Source: Enterobacter asburiae
Lineage (GTDB): Bacteria; Pseudomonadota; Gammaproteobacteria; Enterobacterales; Enterobacteriaceae
Assembly (NCBI RefSeq): GCF_007035645.1
Contig: NZ_AP019632.1
Location: 372,001-436,000, forward strand
DNA: 64,000 nucleotides
Direction of reading: 5' to 3'
In this document: positions 12,890 through 23,161 of the stretch, in pieces
Layout of the letters: each line of letters starts with the position of its first letter
Position numbering within the stretch: the stretch's first letter is position 1
Notes under the pieces: generated by a model
What the model was told of the DNA's origin: nothing
Databases searched by the model: none
Seen by the model: only the letters and a program-made list of their open reading frames with translations
Program-made: the position numbers and the translations under genes

Positions 12890-13009
12890 TGCCTGGCGGC
12901 TTTAGCGCGGTGGTCCCACCTGACCCCATGCCGAACTCAGAAGTGAAACGCCGTAGCGCCGATGGTAGTGTGGGGTCTCCCCATGTGAGAGTAGGGAACT
13001 GCCAGGCAT
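12890..13009 (+). rRNA. rrf: 5S ribosomal RNA, first copy
   Basis: 120 bases from TGCCTGGCGG to CTGCCAGGCAT, so helix I is fully paired. It lies 68 bases after 23S and is followed by tRNA-Thr. Confidence 0.97.
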
Positions 13010-13021
13010 CAAATTTAGCGT

Positions 13022-13097
13022 GCTGATATGGCTCAGTTGGTAGAGCGCACCCTTGGTAAGGGTGAGGTCCCCAGTTCGACTCTGGGTATCAGCACCA
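13022..13097 (+). tRNA. thrV: tRNA-Thr (anticodon GGU)
   Basis: A 76-base tRNA with encoded CCA. The acceptor stem GCTGATA pairs with TATCAGC, and the anticodon GGT sits in the loop CTTGGTAA. It lies between two 5S genes, an arrangement that in E. coli is unique to rrnD (rrfD-thrV-rrfF). Confidence 0.97.
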
Positions 13098-13138
13098 CTT
13101 TATACTTAGGTTAAAGTTCGGCAAGAAGTAAAAGAATT

Positions 13139-13258
13139 TGTCTGGCGGCTTTAGCGCGGTGGTCCCACCTGACCCCATGCCGAACTCAGAAGTGAAACGC
13201 CGTAGCGCCGATGGTAGTGTGGGGTCTCCCCATGTGAGAGTAGGGAACTGCCAGACAT
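13139..13258 (+). rRNA. rrf: 5S ribosomal RNA, second copy
   Basis: 120 bases, identical in its body to the first copy. It differs at C3 to T and G117 to A, which restores a Watson-Crick pair in helix I (TGTCTGGCGG with CCAGACAT). It corresponds to rrfF, the terminal 5S of E. coli rrnD. Confidence 0.96.
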
Positions 13259-13268
13259 CAAATAAGTG

Positions 13269-13297
13269 AAAAGGCCATCCGAAAGGATGGCCTTTTT
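13269..13297. terminator. rRNA operon terminator
   Basis: A perfect 12-base stem AAAAGGCCATCC / GGATGGCCTTTT with a GAAA loop, followed by T. It ends the rRNA operon and, read from the other strand, can also end the converging yhdWXYZ operon. Confidence 0.92.
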
Positions 13298-13319
13298 GCG
13301 TTTATGGGCGAAAAAAGGT

Positions 13320-13350
13320 AGGCCGGGTAAGGCGAGCCTCCACCCGGCAG
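13320..13350. repeat. REP-like palindromic element
   Basis: GGCCGGGTAAGGCG...CACCCGGC forms an imperfect stem with the GCCGG(G/A)TAAGGCG arm typical of enterobacterial repetitive extragenic palindromes. It sits between the 3' ends of the rRNA operon and yhdZ, the usual REP position. Confidence 0.6.
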
Positions 13351-13359
13351 AGCAAACAC

Positions 13360-14118
13360 CTAATGAATTACCTGTGACAGGAATGCTCGCGTACGTTCTG
13401 ACTTCGGATGGGCAAAGAACTCATCCGGCGGCGCCTGTTCAACAATCTCGCCGCGGTCCATAAAGATCACCCGGTCGGCCACGGTTCGCGCAAACCCCAT
13501 CTCATGCGTCACACAGAGCATGGTCATACCGGATTGTGCCAGCCCAATCATGGTGTCCAGAACCTCTTTCACCATTTCCGGATCGAGGGCAGATGTCGGT
13601 TCATCAAACAACATAATTTTCGGCTTCATACACAGCGAACGGGCGATAGCCACACGCTGCTGTTGGCCACCCGATATCTGGCCAGGGAACTTATTGGCAT
13701 GCTCTGCGATACGTACGCGTTCCAGGTAGTGCATTGCCAACGCCTCCGCTTCCTTTTTCGGCATCTTTCGTACCCAAATCGGCGCAAGCGTACAGTTCTG
13801 CAGAACGGTCAGGTGCGGAAACAGATTAAAGTGCTGAAATACCATTCCTACTTCCTGACGTACGCGTTCGATATTGCGGATATCTTCATTCAGCTCGATA
13901 CCATCAACCACAATGCGTCCTTGCTGATGTTCTTCAAGATGATTAATACAGCGAATTGTTGTGGATTTTCCGGAGCCCGAAGGGCCGCAAAGGACGATGC
14001 GTTCTCCCTGCTTTACCTTAAGATTAATGTCCCTCAGGACATGAAATTGTCCGTACCATTTATTCACATTTTCCAGCGTAATCATCGCGTCGGCGGGTGT
14101 CATAGTTATTTGGCTCAT
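13360..14118 (-). CDS. yhdZ: General L-amino-acid ABC transporter ATPase YhdZ
   Basis: ATP-binding subunit of 252 residues, same length as E. coli YhdZ and related to AapP. The Walker [10 protein letters not shown] is near residues 45-53, the ABC signature is [14 protein letters not shown], the Walker B is [12 protein letters not shown], and the switch His is in CVTHEMG. It powers the YhdX/YhdY permease fed by YhdW. It is the last gene of the four-gene operon and starts 7 bases after yhdY ends. Transcription probably ends at the shared rRNA/yhdZ terminator. Confidence 0.96.
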   Translation of the reverse strand: MSQITMTPADAMITLENVNKWYGQFHVLRDINLKVKQGERIVLCGPSGSGKSTTIRCINHLEEHQQGRIVVDGIELNEDIRNIERVRQEVGMVFQHFNLFPHLTVLQNCTLAPIWVRKMPKKEAEALAMHYLERVRIAEHANKFPGQISGGQQQRVAIARSLCMKPKIMLFDEPTSALDPEMVKEVLDTMIGLAQSGMTMLCVTHEMGFARTVADRVIFMDRGEIVEQAPPDEFFAHPKSERTRAFLSQVIH

Positions 14119-14125
14119 AATTTCC

Positions 14126-15229
14126 TCAGTGCGGTGTACGCCCGGTGTTAAAGCGCTTTTCCAGATGCTGGCTGTAGCGCGACATGCTAAAACAAAAGAT
14201 CCAGTAGATTAGGGCAGCAAAGACATATCCTTCGGTGGACATACCCAGCCAGACAGGGTCAACTGTTGCCTGTTGCACGCTGCTAAAGAGATCGAACAAT
14301 CCGATAATGATCACCAGGCTGGTATCCTTGAAGAGGGCAATGATCGTGTTGACCAGACCCGGAATGACCAGCTTGAGTGCTTGTGGGAGAATGACCAGTC
14401 CCTGCGTTTTCCAGTAACCGAGAGCCAGTGATTCCGCCGCTTCGTACTGACCTTTAGGCAACGCTTGCAGACCACCACGTACAACTTCAGCGACATAGGC
14501 GGACTGGAAGAGAATCACCCCCACCAGGGCTCGGATCAGCTTGTCGATGGTTGTTCCCTCTGCCATAAACAGCGGCAGCATGACCGACGACATAAACAAC
14601 ACGGTGATAAGCGGTACGCCGCGCCAGAACTCAATGAAGATAACGGAGAGCACGCGGACGATCGGCATTTTTGAACGCCGTCCTAGGGCCAGTAAAATCC
14701 CCCACGGTAAAGCACCGGCTATCCCCACTGAAGCGATAATCAGCGTCAGCGTCAGCCCGCCCCACTGGCGTGTTTCAACGCGTTCCAGTCCCAGGAAACC
14801 GCCATACAACAGTACCCAGACAATAATCGGATAAACTACGGCCCAGGCAGCAATATAGCGTCCAAGATGTGGCAGCTTTTTCCAGAACATAGCCGCGACA
14901 GAGAGCAGGCCGATAACCAGCGCCAGATTTATCCGCCAGCGCTGTTCATGGGGATACAATCCATACATGAACTGGCCGAAGCGCTCATGAATAAACACCC
15001 AGCAGGCGCCGGCTTTTGTGCAGTCAGCTCGGGTTGAACCGACCCAGTTGGCCTGTAAAAACGCCCAGTTCAGCAGGGGAGGAATCAATTCCCACATGAG
15101 CCACAGGCAGACAATCGTCAGCAGGCTGTTACTCCAGTTGGAGAACAGATTCTTACGCGCCCACAGAATGAAACGTCCAACTGTCGAGTTGGCAGGGCGC
15201 GAGGAGTGCGACAGTATCGCTTTTGTCAT
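14126..15229 (-). CDS. yhdY: Amino-acid ABC transporter permease YhdY
   Basis: Inner-membrane permease of 367 residues, of the HisMQ/AapM type. There is an N-terminal extension with extra membrane segments, then the conserved permease core with the EAA loop [15 protein letters not shown]. Two Met codons occur in tandem; the second (15229) is chosen because it lies at better spacing from AGGA and gives the K-12 length. It pairs with YhdX in the transporter. Nine bases separate it from yhdX. Confidence 0.95.
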   Translation of the reverse strand: MTKAILSHSSRPANSTVGRFILWARKNLFSNWSNSLLTIVCLWLMWELIPPLLNWAFLQANWVGSTRADCTKAGACWVFIHERFGQFMYGLYPHEQRWRINLALVIGLLSVAAMFWKKLPHLGRYIAAWAVVYPIIVWVLLYGGFLGLERVETRQWGGLTLTLIIASVGIAGALPWGILLALGRRSKMPIVRVLSVIFIEFWRGVPLITVLFMSSVMLPLFMAEGTTIDKLIRALVGVILFQSAYVAEVVRGGLQALPKGQYEAAESLALGYWKTQGLVILPQALKLVIPGLVNTIIALFKDTSLVIIIGLFDLFSSVQQATVDPVWLGMSTEGYVFAALIYWIFCFSMSRYSQHLEKRFNTGRTPH

Positions 15230-15238
15230 CATAGATCC

Positions 15239-16420
15239 TTAGCGCTCGACCAGTGCTATACGGCGGTTATAAAGGTTCATCAGCAGTGAAATCACCAGGC
15301 TGATGATCAGATAGACAGACATCGTGATGGCGATGGTTTCAATGGCTTGTCCGGTCTGGTTAAGCACGGTTCCGGCGAAGAGTGACACCATATCCGGATA
15401 ACCAATCGCAGCGGCCAGCGACGAGTTTTTGACAATATTGAGATACTGGCTGGTCAGGGGTGGAATGATGACCCGTAAAGCCTGCGGAATGATGACCTGG
15501 CGAAGCGTCACGGTATGGGGTAATCCCAGCGAGCGTGCCGCCTCATGCTGTCCATAAGGAACGGCCTGGATCCCTGCACGGATAATCTCTGCGATAAACG
15601 CGGACGTATAAATCGACAGCGCCAGCGTCAGGGCTGCCAACTCGGGAATTAATACCATCCCGCCCTGAAAGTTAAAGCCCCGCAGATGTGGAATATCCCA
15701 GTGCAAAGCGGCCCCGAACAGCCAGTGTGCAATTAGCGGCAGGCTAACGATCAGGACAACTGCCGTGGGCCAGGTTCTACGAAGCTGACCGGTTTTGATC
15801 TGATGCTTGCGGTTAAAACGGAATACCCCCGCAGAGAGCGCAAGCGCTATCACAATCGCGCCGATAAAAGCGTACAGCCCTTCACCCGGCTGAGGAGAAG
15901 GAATGGACAACCCACGGTTACTCAGGAAAAACAGCTCAAACGCGTCGACGGCCTGGCGGGGACCGGGAAGGTTACGCAGTACGGCGAAATACCAGAAGAA
16001 GATCTGCAGGAGCGGGGGGATATTGCGGAACGTCTCGATGTAAACAGTCGACAGTTTCCGCAGAAGCCAGTTTTCAGAAAGACGCGCCAGGCCAATAAAG
16101 AAGCCCAGTATCGACGCGAAGACGATACAAAGCGCCGATACCAATAGCGTATTCAGTAAACCGACCACGAACACGCGTCCGTACGTGTCACCTTCCTGGT
16201 AATCAATAAGGTGCTGAACAATACCAAACCCCGCGCTGCGATCTAAAAACGCGAAACCGGAAGTAATGCCGCGGTTATTCAGGTTGGTGATGGTGTTATG
16301 GATGAGATACACGGCGATGAGAACAACCGCAACAATAGCAATAATCTGGAATAGCCAGGCGCGGACCGCGGGATGAGAAAAGGATAGCGATCCTTTTACG
16401 GCTGAGCGGCGATGGGACAT
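15239..16420 (-). CDS. yhdX: Amino-acid ABC transporter permease YhdX
   Basis: Permease of 393 residues related to AapQ, equal in length to E. coli YhdX. It has a hydrophobic segment at about residues 24-43, an extended periplasmic or loop region, and the core permease domain with the EAA loop HEAARSLGLPHTVTLRQ. With YhdY it forms the membrane channel for general L-amino acids. It is the second gene of the operon, 67 bases after yhdW. Confidence 0.95.
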   Translation of the reverse strand: MSHRRSAVKGSLSFSHPAVRAWLFQIIAIVAVVLIAVYLIHNTITNLNNRGITSGFAFLDRSAGFGIVQHLIDYQEGDTYGRVFVVGLLNTLLVSALCIVFASILGFFIGLARLSENWLLRKLSTVYIETFRNIPPLLQIFFWYFAVLRNLPGPRQAVDAFELFFLSNRGLSIPSPQPGEGLYAFIGAIVIALALSAGVFRFNRKHQIKTGQLRRTWPTAVVLIVSLPLIAHWLFGAALHWDIPHLRGFNFQGGMVLIPELAALTLALSIYTSAFIAEIIRAGIQAVPYGQHEAARSLGLPHTVTLRQVIIPQALRVIIPPLTSQYLNIVKNSSLAAAIGYPDMVSLFAGTVLNQTGQAIETIAITMSVYLIISLVISLLMNLYNRRIALVER

Positions 16421-16487
16421 AAAGAAACCTCAGTAACCATGACTCTGGAGTGGGCACTGCCGGAGCAGTGCCCGTTACAGCTATGAC

Positions 16488-17513
16488 TTAACGTACTGGT
16501 GGTGCGTACTGAATACCGCCGTTGTTCCAGAGATTGTTCTGGCCGCGTTTGATCTTCAGCGGGCTTTCCGATCCCACATTGCGCTCAAAGATCTCAGAGT
16601 AGTTGCCCACCTGTTTGATGATGTTGTAAGCCCACTTGTTATCCAGCTTCAGATCCTTGCCGAAATCACCTTCTTTACCGAGCAGGTGCGCCATATCCGG
16701 GTTGGATGGCTTAGCGGCTTTCTCATCAACGTTTTTAGAGTTGATGCCCATCTCTTCTGCGTTCAGCATGGCAAACAGCGTCCAGCGAACAATGGAGAAC
16801 CAGTCTTCATCACCACGACGAACGACGGGGCCGAGAGGCTCTTTGGAGATGACTTCAGGCAGGACAATCCACTCTGCCGGGTTGCTCAGCTTAATGCGTA
16901 AGGCATACAGCTGTGACTGGTCAGAGGCCAGCGTGTCGCAGCGGCCGGATTCCAGCGCTTTGGCCGATTCATCCGAGCGGTCGAATGTCACCGGGGTGTA
17001 TTTCATGTTGTTTGCTTTGAAATAATCTGCGACGTTCAGCTCGGTATCGGTGCCCGCCTGGATACAAACGGTGGCGCCATCCAGTTCCTTAGCGCTTTTC
17101 AGGCCGGCTTTATTGTGGGTCAGGAAGCCGATGCCGTCATAATATGTCACGCCCGTAAATGACATCCCCATGCCTGCATCACGGGAGGAAGTCCAGGTGG
17201 TATTACGGGAGAGCATGTCGACCTCGCCGGACTGCAGCGCCGTAAAGCGTTCTTTCGCCGTCAGCGGGGTGTATTTTACTTTGCTGTCATCGCCAAAAAC
17301 GGCGGCTGCAACGCCACGGCAGACATCCACATCAATACCGGTAAATTTGCCGTTCGCATCGGCATAAGAGAAGCCAGGCAAACCGTCACTGATACCACAT
17401 TGAACAAAACCTTTCTTTTTAACGGCATCCAGTGTCGTTCCCGCATGGGCTTGACCGGCTACGGCAAACAACATGCCTGCAGCGGCCAGGCTGGCTATCA
17501 TCGTCTTTTTCAT
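16488..17513 (-). CDS. yhdW: Periplasmic amino-acid-binding protein YhdW
   Basis: Solute-binding protein of 341 residues, family 3, related to AapJ. A Sec signal peptide (residues 1-24) ends in QAHA. The mature part begins with the typical KKKGFVQCGISDGLPGF and includes GIDVDVCRGVAAAVFGDD. It should capture several L-amino acids and deliver them to YhdXY. First gene of the operon, preceded by a 470-base non-coding region holding a candidate CRP site. In E. coli K-12 yhdW is described as a pseudogene; here the reading frame is intact. Confidence 0.94.
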   Translation of the reverse strand: MKKTMIASLAAAGMLFAVAGQAHAGTTLDAVKKKGFVQCGISDGLPGFSYADANGKFTGIDVDVCRGVAAAVFGDDSKVKYTPLTAKERFTALQSGEVDMLSRNTTWTSSRDAGMGMSFTGVTYYDGIGFLTHNKAGLKSAKELDGATVCIQAGTDTELNVADYFKANNMKYTPVTFDRSDESAKALESGRCDTLASDQSQLYALRIKLSNPAEWIVLPEVISKEPLGPVVRRGDEDWFSIVRWTLFAMLNAEEMGINSKNVDEKAAKPSNPDMAHLLGKEGDFGKDLKLDNKWAYNIIKQVGNYSEIFERNVGSESPLKIKRGQNNLWNNGGIQYAPPVR

Positions 17514-17810
17514 AATGCATCCTGTGTGGCGAAATTTATCGTTATAGAGGCGTTTTTAAACGCTTTACCTGTCTGTGGCTTTGGCCAACGTTTATAAAGC
17601 AAACGTAATGCCAGTTTTGCGTTCGACAAAATAAGAGACGAGTGAACGCTTAATGCTGAGTGTAGACAGGCTTAAATAAAACGAGCGCCCCGAAACGGTG
17701 CGAAATTACAACCTGTGCCACAAATCGGAGCAAAAGTTGCGAGTTGGGTCAGGAAAAAGAAGAGATAGTTTTCAGCGTGAATATTGGCAGGGTATTCAAT
17801 AATCTTAATG

Positions 17811-17826
17811 TGTGAAAATCATCACG
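17811..17826. promoter_or_regulatory. Candidate CRP site upstream of yhdW
   Basis: TGTGA-AAATCA-TCACG matches the CRP core TGTGA-N6-TCACA with one change in the last base. It is about 300 bases upstream of the yhdW start codon. A motif match only. Confidence 0.45.
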
Positions 17827-17949
17827 ATAGAATAAGTAATTTGAATGAATATGCGAAAAAGTTGTGACTGACTTCAGGCTTAGATTAATTTAGTGAATAT
17901 TTACAGGGCTATTTTTTTACTTATTTGAAAATATTGCACTCATTAAAAG

Positions 17950-17976
17950 CAAAAGCGCGGCCAGAGCCGCGCTTTC
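17950..17976 (-). terminator. Terminator of yhdV
   Basis: Arms AAAGCGCGGC and GCCGCGCTTT enclose a 4-base loop. Read on the minus strand, the hairpin is followed by a T-rich stretch. It lies 11 bases past the yhdV stop. Confidence 0.85.
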
Positions 17977-17986
17977 TCAACAGATG

Positions 17987-18208
17987 TTACTTCGTGAGGG
18001 CAACAATACCCAGTGTTAAACCCGCTACTGCGGCAGCACCGCCGGCGATAGCACCCGCAGTCTCCCAGTTATCCTGGGTGGTGCCTTTCATACAGGTATT
18101 GGTATGAACCAGTCGGCCCTGGTCGTCGTAAACCGGTACACATGGAGAATCGTGCGCGCAACCAGCAAGCAGCGCAGCGAGAAGTGCAACGGAAATGAAT
18201 CTTTTCAT
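17987..18208 (-). CDS. yhdV: Small lipoprotein YhdV
   Basis: Protein of 73 residues, as in E. coli. A lipoprotein signal peptide ends in the lipobox LAGC with acylated Cys17. The residue after Cys is Ala, so outer-membrane sorting is likely. A short polar part with two Cys (about residues 23 and 39) is followed by a glycine/alanine-rich hydrophobic segment (about 52-71) that resembles the glycine-zipper tails of small envelope lipoproteins. Function is unknown. It lies downstream of acrEF with its own terminator. Confidence 0.9.
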   Translation of the reverse strand: MKRFISVALLAALLAGCAHDSPCVPVYDDQGRLVHTNTCMKGTTQDNWETAGAIAGGAAAVAGLTLGIVALTK

Positions 18209-18511
18209 GATGTTACCTCAGTATTATTTCTCATCCGCTATAAAGCCAGGAGGGCTATTAACGAACTGGAGGTTATTTTACCACCGGGGTAAGTCCTCGT
18301 TACACGAGGAATAATCTCAAATTATGTAGTTTGTAAAAATCGTGGAGAAAAGTCGGTTTCAGGAGGAATTAATGGAGACATTATGGAGTTGCAAGAGACT
18401 GTTTTTACTTAATGCAAATCATCATATTCTTAATGCTTCCTTTATGTAAAACCTAATTGGTTGTTTAAGTTAAAAATAAAAAGGCACCAGAGGTGCCTTT
18501 TCAGGGAAACA
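18209..18511. other. Intergenic region between acrF and yhdV
   Basis: About 300 bases, presumably with the yhdV promoter. A small hairpin TCCTCGT/ACGAGGA lies at 18294-18310, and the acrF terminator is at 18479-18501. No additional gene is evident. Confidence 0.5.
18478..18502 (-). terminator. Terminator of acrEF
   Basis: AAAAGGCACC / AGGTGCCTTTT stem-loop with a short loop. On the minus strand it is followed by T-rich sequence (complement of the A-run before 18480). It lies just past the acrF stop. Confidence 0.85.
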
Positions 18512-21500
18512 TTAACCTTTATGGTGCGTAAACCGTCGCCGAACAACCACAAAGAAAACGGGCACGAAGAAAATCGCCAGAAGCGTTGCGGAAAGCATTC
18601 CCCCCATAACGCCCGTACCGACGGCGTTTTGCGCGCCGCTCCCGGCCCCGGTGCTGATCACCAGCGGCATGACGCCAAGAATAAAGGCCAGGGATGTCAT
18701 CAGGATCGGTCGAAGGCGCATCCTGGAAGCTTCCAGCGTGGCTTCAATAATGCCTTTGCCTTCTTTATCCATCAGGTCTTTAGCAAATTCGACGATCAGG
18801 ATGGCGTTTTTCGCCGATAAACCAATCGTCGTCAGCAGGCCGACCTGGAAATAGACGTCATTGTTTAACCCGCGCAGCGACGCTGCGAGAAGAGCCCCAA
18901 TGACCCCAAGCGGCACAACCAGCATAACGGAGAACGGAATGGACCAGCTTTCATACAGCGCAGCCAGGCACAGGAACACCACGATCAGTGAAATGGCGTA
19001 CAGGGCAGGCGCCTGGTTACCCGAGAGCCGCTCCTGATAAGACATCCCCGTCCAGTCATAGCCGATGCCGGAAGGCAGTTTTGCCGCGAGACTTTCCATC
19101 ATAGCCATGGCCTCACCGGTACTTTTACCCGGGGCTGATTCACCCAGTATCTCCATAGAGGGCATCCCGTTATAGCGTTCCAGACGAGGTGAACCATACA
19201 CCCAGCGAGCGTTGCTGAAAGCTGAAAACGGGACCATTTCCCCATTCGCGCTGCGCACGTAAAGGTTGTTAATATCTCCCGGCAACATACGGAATTTTGC
19301 GTCGGCCTGTACGTAGACCTTTTTCACGCGACCATGATCGATAAAGTCATTCACATAGGTGCCACCTAAGGCCGTCGAAATCGTCTGATTGACGTCAGAA
19401 AGGCTGACGCCCAGCGCCTGCGCTTTCTCCTGATCGACATCCAGCTTGAACTGAGGCGTATCTTCAAGACCGTTAGGGCGCACGCGAACCAGCAGGTCAG
19501 TGTGCTCATGCACCATGCTGAGCAGTTGGTTACGCGCCTGCGTCAGCTGGGTATGCCCCAGGTTGGCCTGATCGATCAATTCAAAATCGAAGCCCGTGGC
19601 GGTACCCAGTTCGATAATTGCAGGCAGGTTAAACGGGAACACGAGGCCATCTGTAATTTGACTGAAGGCTTTTGTCGCGCGGCTCACAATGGTTTCGACG
19701 CCGTTTTCCGCCCCCGGGCGCTCCTCCCAGGGCTTCAGGCTGACGAAGGCGATACCGGCGTTCTGACCCTGGCCGCTAAAGCTAAAGCCGTTTACGGTAA
19801 AGACGGATTCCACGTTCGCCTTTTCGTTGTTCAGATAGTAGTCCTGAACCTGATCGAGGACCTGCTGAGTACGCGTCTGGGTTGCACCCGCCGGGAGTTG
19901 AACCATCGTCATAAACACCCCCTGATCCTCTTCGGGCAGGAAGGAGGTAGGCAAGCGCAGGAAGAGCACCGCCATCCCTCCGACGATAATGACGTACACC
20001 GCCAGATAGCGCCCTGTCTTACGCAAAATACCGCTCACGCTGTTGCTGTAGTGCTCCACGCTTTTATCAAAGAGCGCATTAAACCAGCCGAAGAAGCCGC
20101 CTTTCTTCTCATGATGGTCGCCGGATACGGGCTTAAGCAACGTTGCGCAGAGTGCGGGCGTCAGGATTAGCGCAACCAGTACGGACAACGCCATCGCGGA
20201 AACGATAGTCAGCGAGAACTGGCGATAGATCGCCCCCGTTGAGCCGCCAAAAAAGGCCATCGGAATAAAGACCGCCGAGAGCACCATGGCGATCCCCACC
20301 AGTGCACCCTGGATCTGCTCCATCGACTTCTGCGTGGCCTCTTTCGGCGGCAGTTTGTCTTCGACCATGACGCGTTCAACGTTCTCAACGACCACGATAG
20401 CGTCATCGACCAGCAGACCTATCGCCAGCACCATACCGAACATCGTCAGGGTGTTGATGGAGAAACCGAATGCCGCCAGAACCGCAAAGGTACCCAGCAG
20501 AACGACCGGCACCGCGATAGTCGGGATGAGCGTCGCCCGCAGGTTTTGCAGGAACAGGTACATCACCAGGAAGACGAGAACGATCGCTTCAAACAGGGTC
20601 TTCACCACTTCGTGAATGGAGATTTTCACAAAAGGGGTGGTGTCATAGGGATAGACAACTTTCAGCCCCTGCGGGAAGAACTGCTGCAGTTGCGCCAGCT
20701 TGCTCTTAATGGCTGCCGCGGTGTCCAGCGCATTTGCCCCGGTTGCCAGCTTAATCCCCAGGCCGGTTGCCGCCTGCCCGTTGATTTTAGTGACCATGTT
20801 GTAGTTTTCGCCACCCAGCTCAATACGAGCCACGTCCTTCAGATGAACCATCGAGCCGTCCTGATTCACCTTGAGCGTCACGCGGCCAAACTCTTCCGGT
20901 GATTTCAGGCGGGTTTGCGCGATGATCGAGGCATTCAGCTGCTGCCCGGGAATGGACGGCGTTCCGCCCAGCTGGCCTGCTGCTATCTGGTCGTTCTGCG
21001 TTTTCAGCTGGTTGATAATATCCTGCGGCGTCAGCTGGTATTTGTTCATCGCGTTGCTGTCGAGCCAGATGCGCATCGCATACTGGGCGCCAAACAGCTG
21101 AACGTCACCGACGCCAGACGTTCGGCTGATGGCATCTTTGACGTTCGAAGCGATATAGTCAGAGATGTCATTCTGCGTGAGATTTTTGTTGTCTGAAACA
21201 AAGCCAGCGACCAGCAGGAAGCTGCTGCTGGATTTCTCCACGCCAATCCCTTGCTGCTGAACCTCTTGCGGCAGCAGCGGCATGGCGAGCTGCAGCTTGT
21301 TCTGCACCTGTACCTGGGCGATGTCCGGATCGGTTCCTGACTCGAAGGTCAGGGTGATGGTGACGTTACCCGCCGAATCGCTGGTGGAGGACATATACAT
21401 CAGCTTATCGATACCGTTCATGTTCTGTTCGATAACCTGGGTCACGGTATCCTGCACCGTTTGAGCGTCCGCTCCCGGGTAAGTCGCTGATATCGCCACG

Positions 21501-21625
21501 GCGGGAGGAGCAATGGTCGGATACTGTGCGACGGGAAGTTTGAGAATGGCCAGCCCGCCTGCAATCATCAAAATGATGGCAAGTACCCAGGCGAAAACCG
21601 GTCTCTGAATAAAGAAATTAGCCAT
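18512..21625 (-). CDS. acrF: RND multidrug efflux transporter AcrF
   Basis: Resistance-nodulation-division pump of 1037 residues, the expected size (E. coli AcrF 1034, AcrB 1049). The N-terminus [17 protein letters not shown] and the two six-helix membrane halves with large periplasmic loops are clear. The proton-relay Asp pair is present in [17 protein letters not shown] (about residue 407). It exports drugs, dyes and detergents through AcrE and TolC. It lies 11 bases after acrE in one operon, in the locus that in E. coli holds acrEF rather than the main acrAB. The C-terminus ends in a basic RRRFTHHKG. Confidence 0.96.
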   Translation of the reverse strand: MANFFIQRPVFAWVLAIILMIAGGLAILKLPVAQYPTIAPPAVAISATYPGADAQTVQDTVTQVIEQNMNGIDKLMYMSSTSDSAGNVTITLTFESGTDPDIAQVQVQNKLQLAMPLLPQEVQQQGIGVEKSSSSFLLVAGFVSDNKNLTQNDISDYIASNVKDAISRTSGVGDVQLFGAQYAMRIWLDSNAMNKYQLTPQDIINQLKTQNDQIAAGQLGGTPSIPGQQLNASIIAQTRLKSPEEFGRVTLKVNQDGSMVHLKDVARIELGGENYNMVTKINGQAATGLGIKLATGANALDTAAAIKSKLAQLQQFFPQGLKVVYPYDTTPFVKISIHEVVKTLFEAIVLVFLVMYLFLQNLRATLIPTIAVPVVLLGTFAVLAAFGFSINTLTMFGMVLAIGLLVDDAIVVVENVERVMVEDKLPPKEATQKSMEQIQGALVGIAMVLSAVFIPMAFFGGSTGAIYRQFSLTIVSAMALSVLVALILTPALCATLLKPVSGDHHEKKGGFFGWFNALFDKSVEHYSNSVSGILRKTGRYLAVYVIIVGGMAVLFLRLPTSFLPEEDQGVFMTMVQLPAGATQTRTQQVLDQVQDYYLNNEKANVESVFTVNGFSFSGQGQNAGIAFVSLKPWEERPGAENGVETIVSRATKAFSQITDGLVFPFNLPAIIELGTATGFDFELIDQANLGHTQLTQARNQLLSMVHEHTDLLVRVRPNGLEDTPQFKLDVDQEKAQALGVSLSDVNQTISTALGGTYVNDFIDHGRVKKVYVQADAKFRMLPGDINNLYVRSANGEMVPFSAFSNARWVYGSPRLERYNGMPSMEILGESAPGKSTGEAMAMMESLAAKLPSGIGYDWTGMSYQERLSGNQAPALYAISLIVVFLCLAALYESWSIPFSVMLVVPLGVIGALLAASLRGLNNDVYFQVGLLTTIGLSAKNAILIVEFAKDLMDKEGKGIIEATLEASRMRLRPILMTSLAFILGVMPLVISTGAGSGAQNAVGTGVMGGMLSATLLAIFFVPVFFVVVRRRFTHHKG

Positions 21626-21636
21626 GTCGTCGTCCC

Positions 21637-22776
21637 TTAACCGGCTGGCGTCGTGGTGATATCAGGCGTGGCGACGACGGTTACCCCGGGTCTGACTTTC
21701 TGTAGCCCGCTGACTATCACGCGGTCACCGTTTTTCAGCCCTTCCGTCACCAGCCAGCGATCGCCAATTGCCTGAGGGGCCACGACGGTTCGCGGCTCAA
21801 CCTGGTTTTTATCGTTCACCACCAGCACGGTTGCATCGCCTCGCGGTGTACGGGTCACGCCTTGCTGTGGTACCAGAATCGCATCCGGCTGGGTGCCTTC
21901 ATCAATGCGGGCGCGAACAAACATGCCGGGTAACAACAGATGCTGAGGGTTCCGGAAAATGGCGCGCAGGGTGATCGAGCCGGTACTTTCATCGACCGTG
22001 ACGTCAGAGAACTGCAATGTGCCTTTTAGCGGGTAGGGCTGCCCGTTCTCCATCAGCAGCTCAACGTTGCTGGCGATATCACCTTTTTGCAGGCTCGTCT
22101 GTTTCAGGCGCATAAAATCATTACTGGACTGGGTGACATCAACATAAATCGGATCGAGCAGCTGGACCGTTGCCAGCGCTGCGGCTTGCCCGTTCGTCAC
22201 CAGCGCCCCTTCGGTCACGCTGGATTTTCCGATACGACCATCAACCGGAGAGGTCACTTTGGTGTAGGCAAGGTTGATACGTGCGCTCTCAACACCCGCT
22301 TTTGCGGCAACCACGCTGGCATCTGCCTGCTGAGCCGTCGCCACGGCCTGGTCATACTCCTGCTTACTGACATACTGGGTGCCTACCAGCGGGAGATAAC
22401 GTTTCACCGTCAGGTGCGCAATATTGGCCGCCGCCTGAGCCTTCGCCAGTTCGCCTTTCGCGCTGTCATAGGCTGCCTGATAGGGCGCAGGATCAATCTG
22501 GTAAAGTGACTCGCCCGCTTTTACATCGCTACCCTCCGCGAAGTTACGGCGCAGGATAATGCCGCTAACCTGAGGACGAACTTCCGCAACGCGAAATGCA
22601 TCTGTTCTGCCCGGGAGTTCAGTGGTGACCGCCAGAGGCGCGCTTTTCACAATATGCACGCTGACCTGAGGCGCCTGCTGGTGTTGCTGTTGATTTTCCT
22701 GACCATCGCATCCAGTGAGCAGTACCGCGCAGACAATGAAACCGGTTAAGGGCAAACGTCTGAAATGATTCGTCAT
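21637..22776 (-). CDS. acrE: Periplasmic membrane-fusion lipoprotein AcrE
   Basis: Adaptor of 379 residues linking AcrF to TolC. A lipoprotein signal peptide ends in LTGC (Cys23). Then come the split beta-barrel and lipoyl segments (around [18 protein letters not shown] and [16 protein letters not shown]) and the alpha-helical hairpin with [18 protein letters not shown]. First gene of acrEF, divergent from the TetR regulator gene acrS, so the 385-base gap must hold its promoter and operator. Confidence 0.95.
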   Translation of the reverse strand: MTNHFRRLPLTGFIVCAVLLTGCDGQENQQQHQQAPQVSVHIVKSAPLAVTTELPGRTDAFRVAEVRPQVSGIILRRNFAEGSDVKAGESLYQIDPAPYQAAYDSAKGELAKAQAAANIAHLTVKRYLPLVGTQYVSKQEYDQAVATAQQADASVVAAKAGVESARINLAYTKVTSPVDGRIGKSSVTEGALVTNGQAAALATVQLLDPIYVDVTQSSNDFMRLKQTSLQKGDIASNVELLMENGQPYPLKGTLQFSDVTVDESTGSITLRAIFRNPQHLLLPGMFVRARIDEGTQPDAILVPQQGVTRTPRGDATVLVVNDKNQVEPRTVVAPQAIGDRWLVTEGLKNGDRVIVSGLQKVRPGVTVVATPDITTTPAG

Positions 22777-23161
22777 TACTGTTCCTTTAAATACCCATTC
22801 ACCGATATATGCCGCGAATCGGTAGCAAGGGCAGAGGGATAAAAATAAAATGTAGCTGCGTATAATAATGAGGGTATTTAATGTTTTTTAATTTATAAGT
22901 GCGAATGACCGTGTTTGTAGAAAAAATCAGAATCAGACCGGGTCCATTCAGGGATATACTTCAGGCATGTTAATCAGGTAAATGAGTTTAATGTTTTTAA
23001 TTATTCACTCCGCCAATTTAATTGGAGCGATATATTTATATTGATTATAAATTTAGAGGGGTGACTTTTTTTGTGCAAAATTAAAACGGATTTTAGTGAA
23101 TACTTACATTTGCATGAACGCAATATTACTTTTAAACCTTGTGAGTAACGAGTAGTTGCCT
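22777..23161. other. Divergent acrE-acrS regulatory region
   Basis: AT-rich interval carrying promoters for both genes. A near-perfect palindrome CCAATT-T-AATTGG at 23013-23025 is the best operator candidate; the flanks add one more paired base with one mismatch. No coding sequence is apparent. Confidence 0.5.

Larger units (their letters stand above)
17514..17986. other. Non-coding region upstream of yhdW
   Basis: A 473-base AT-rich interval between yhdW and yhdV, both on the minus strand. It holds the candidate CRP site at 17811-17826 and the yhdV terminator hairpin at 17952-17975. No small gene with a ribosome site was recognised. Confidence 0.6.
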
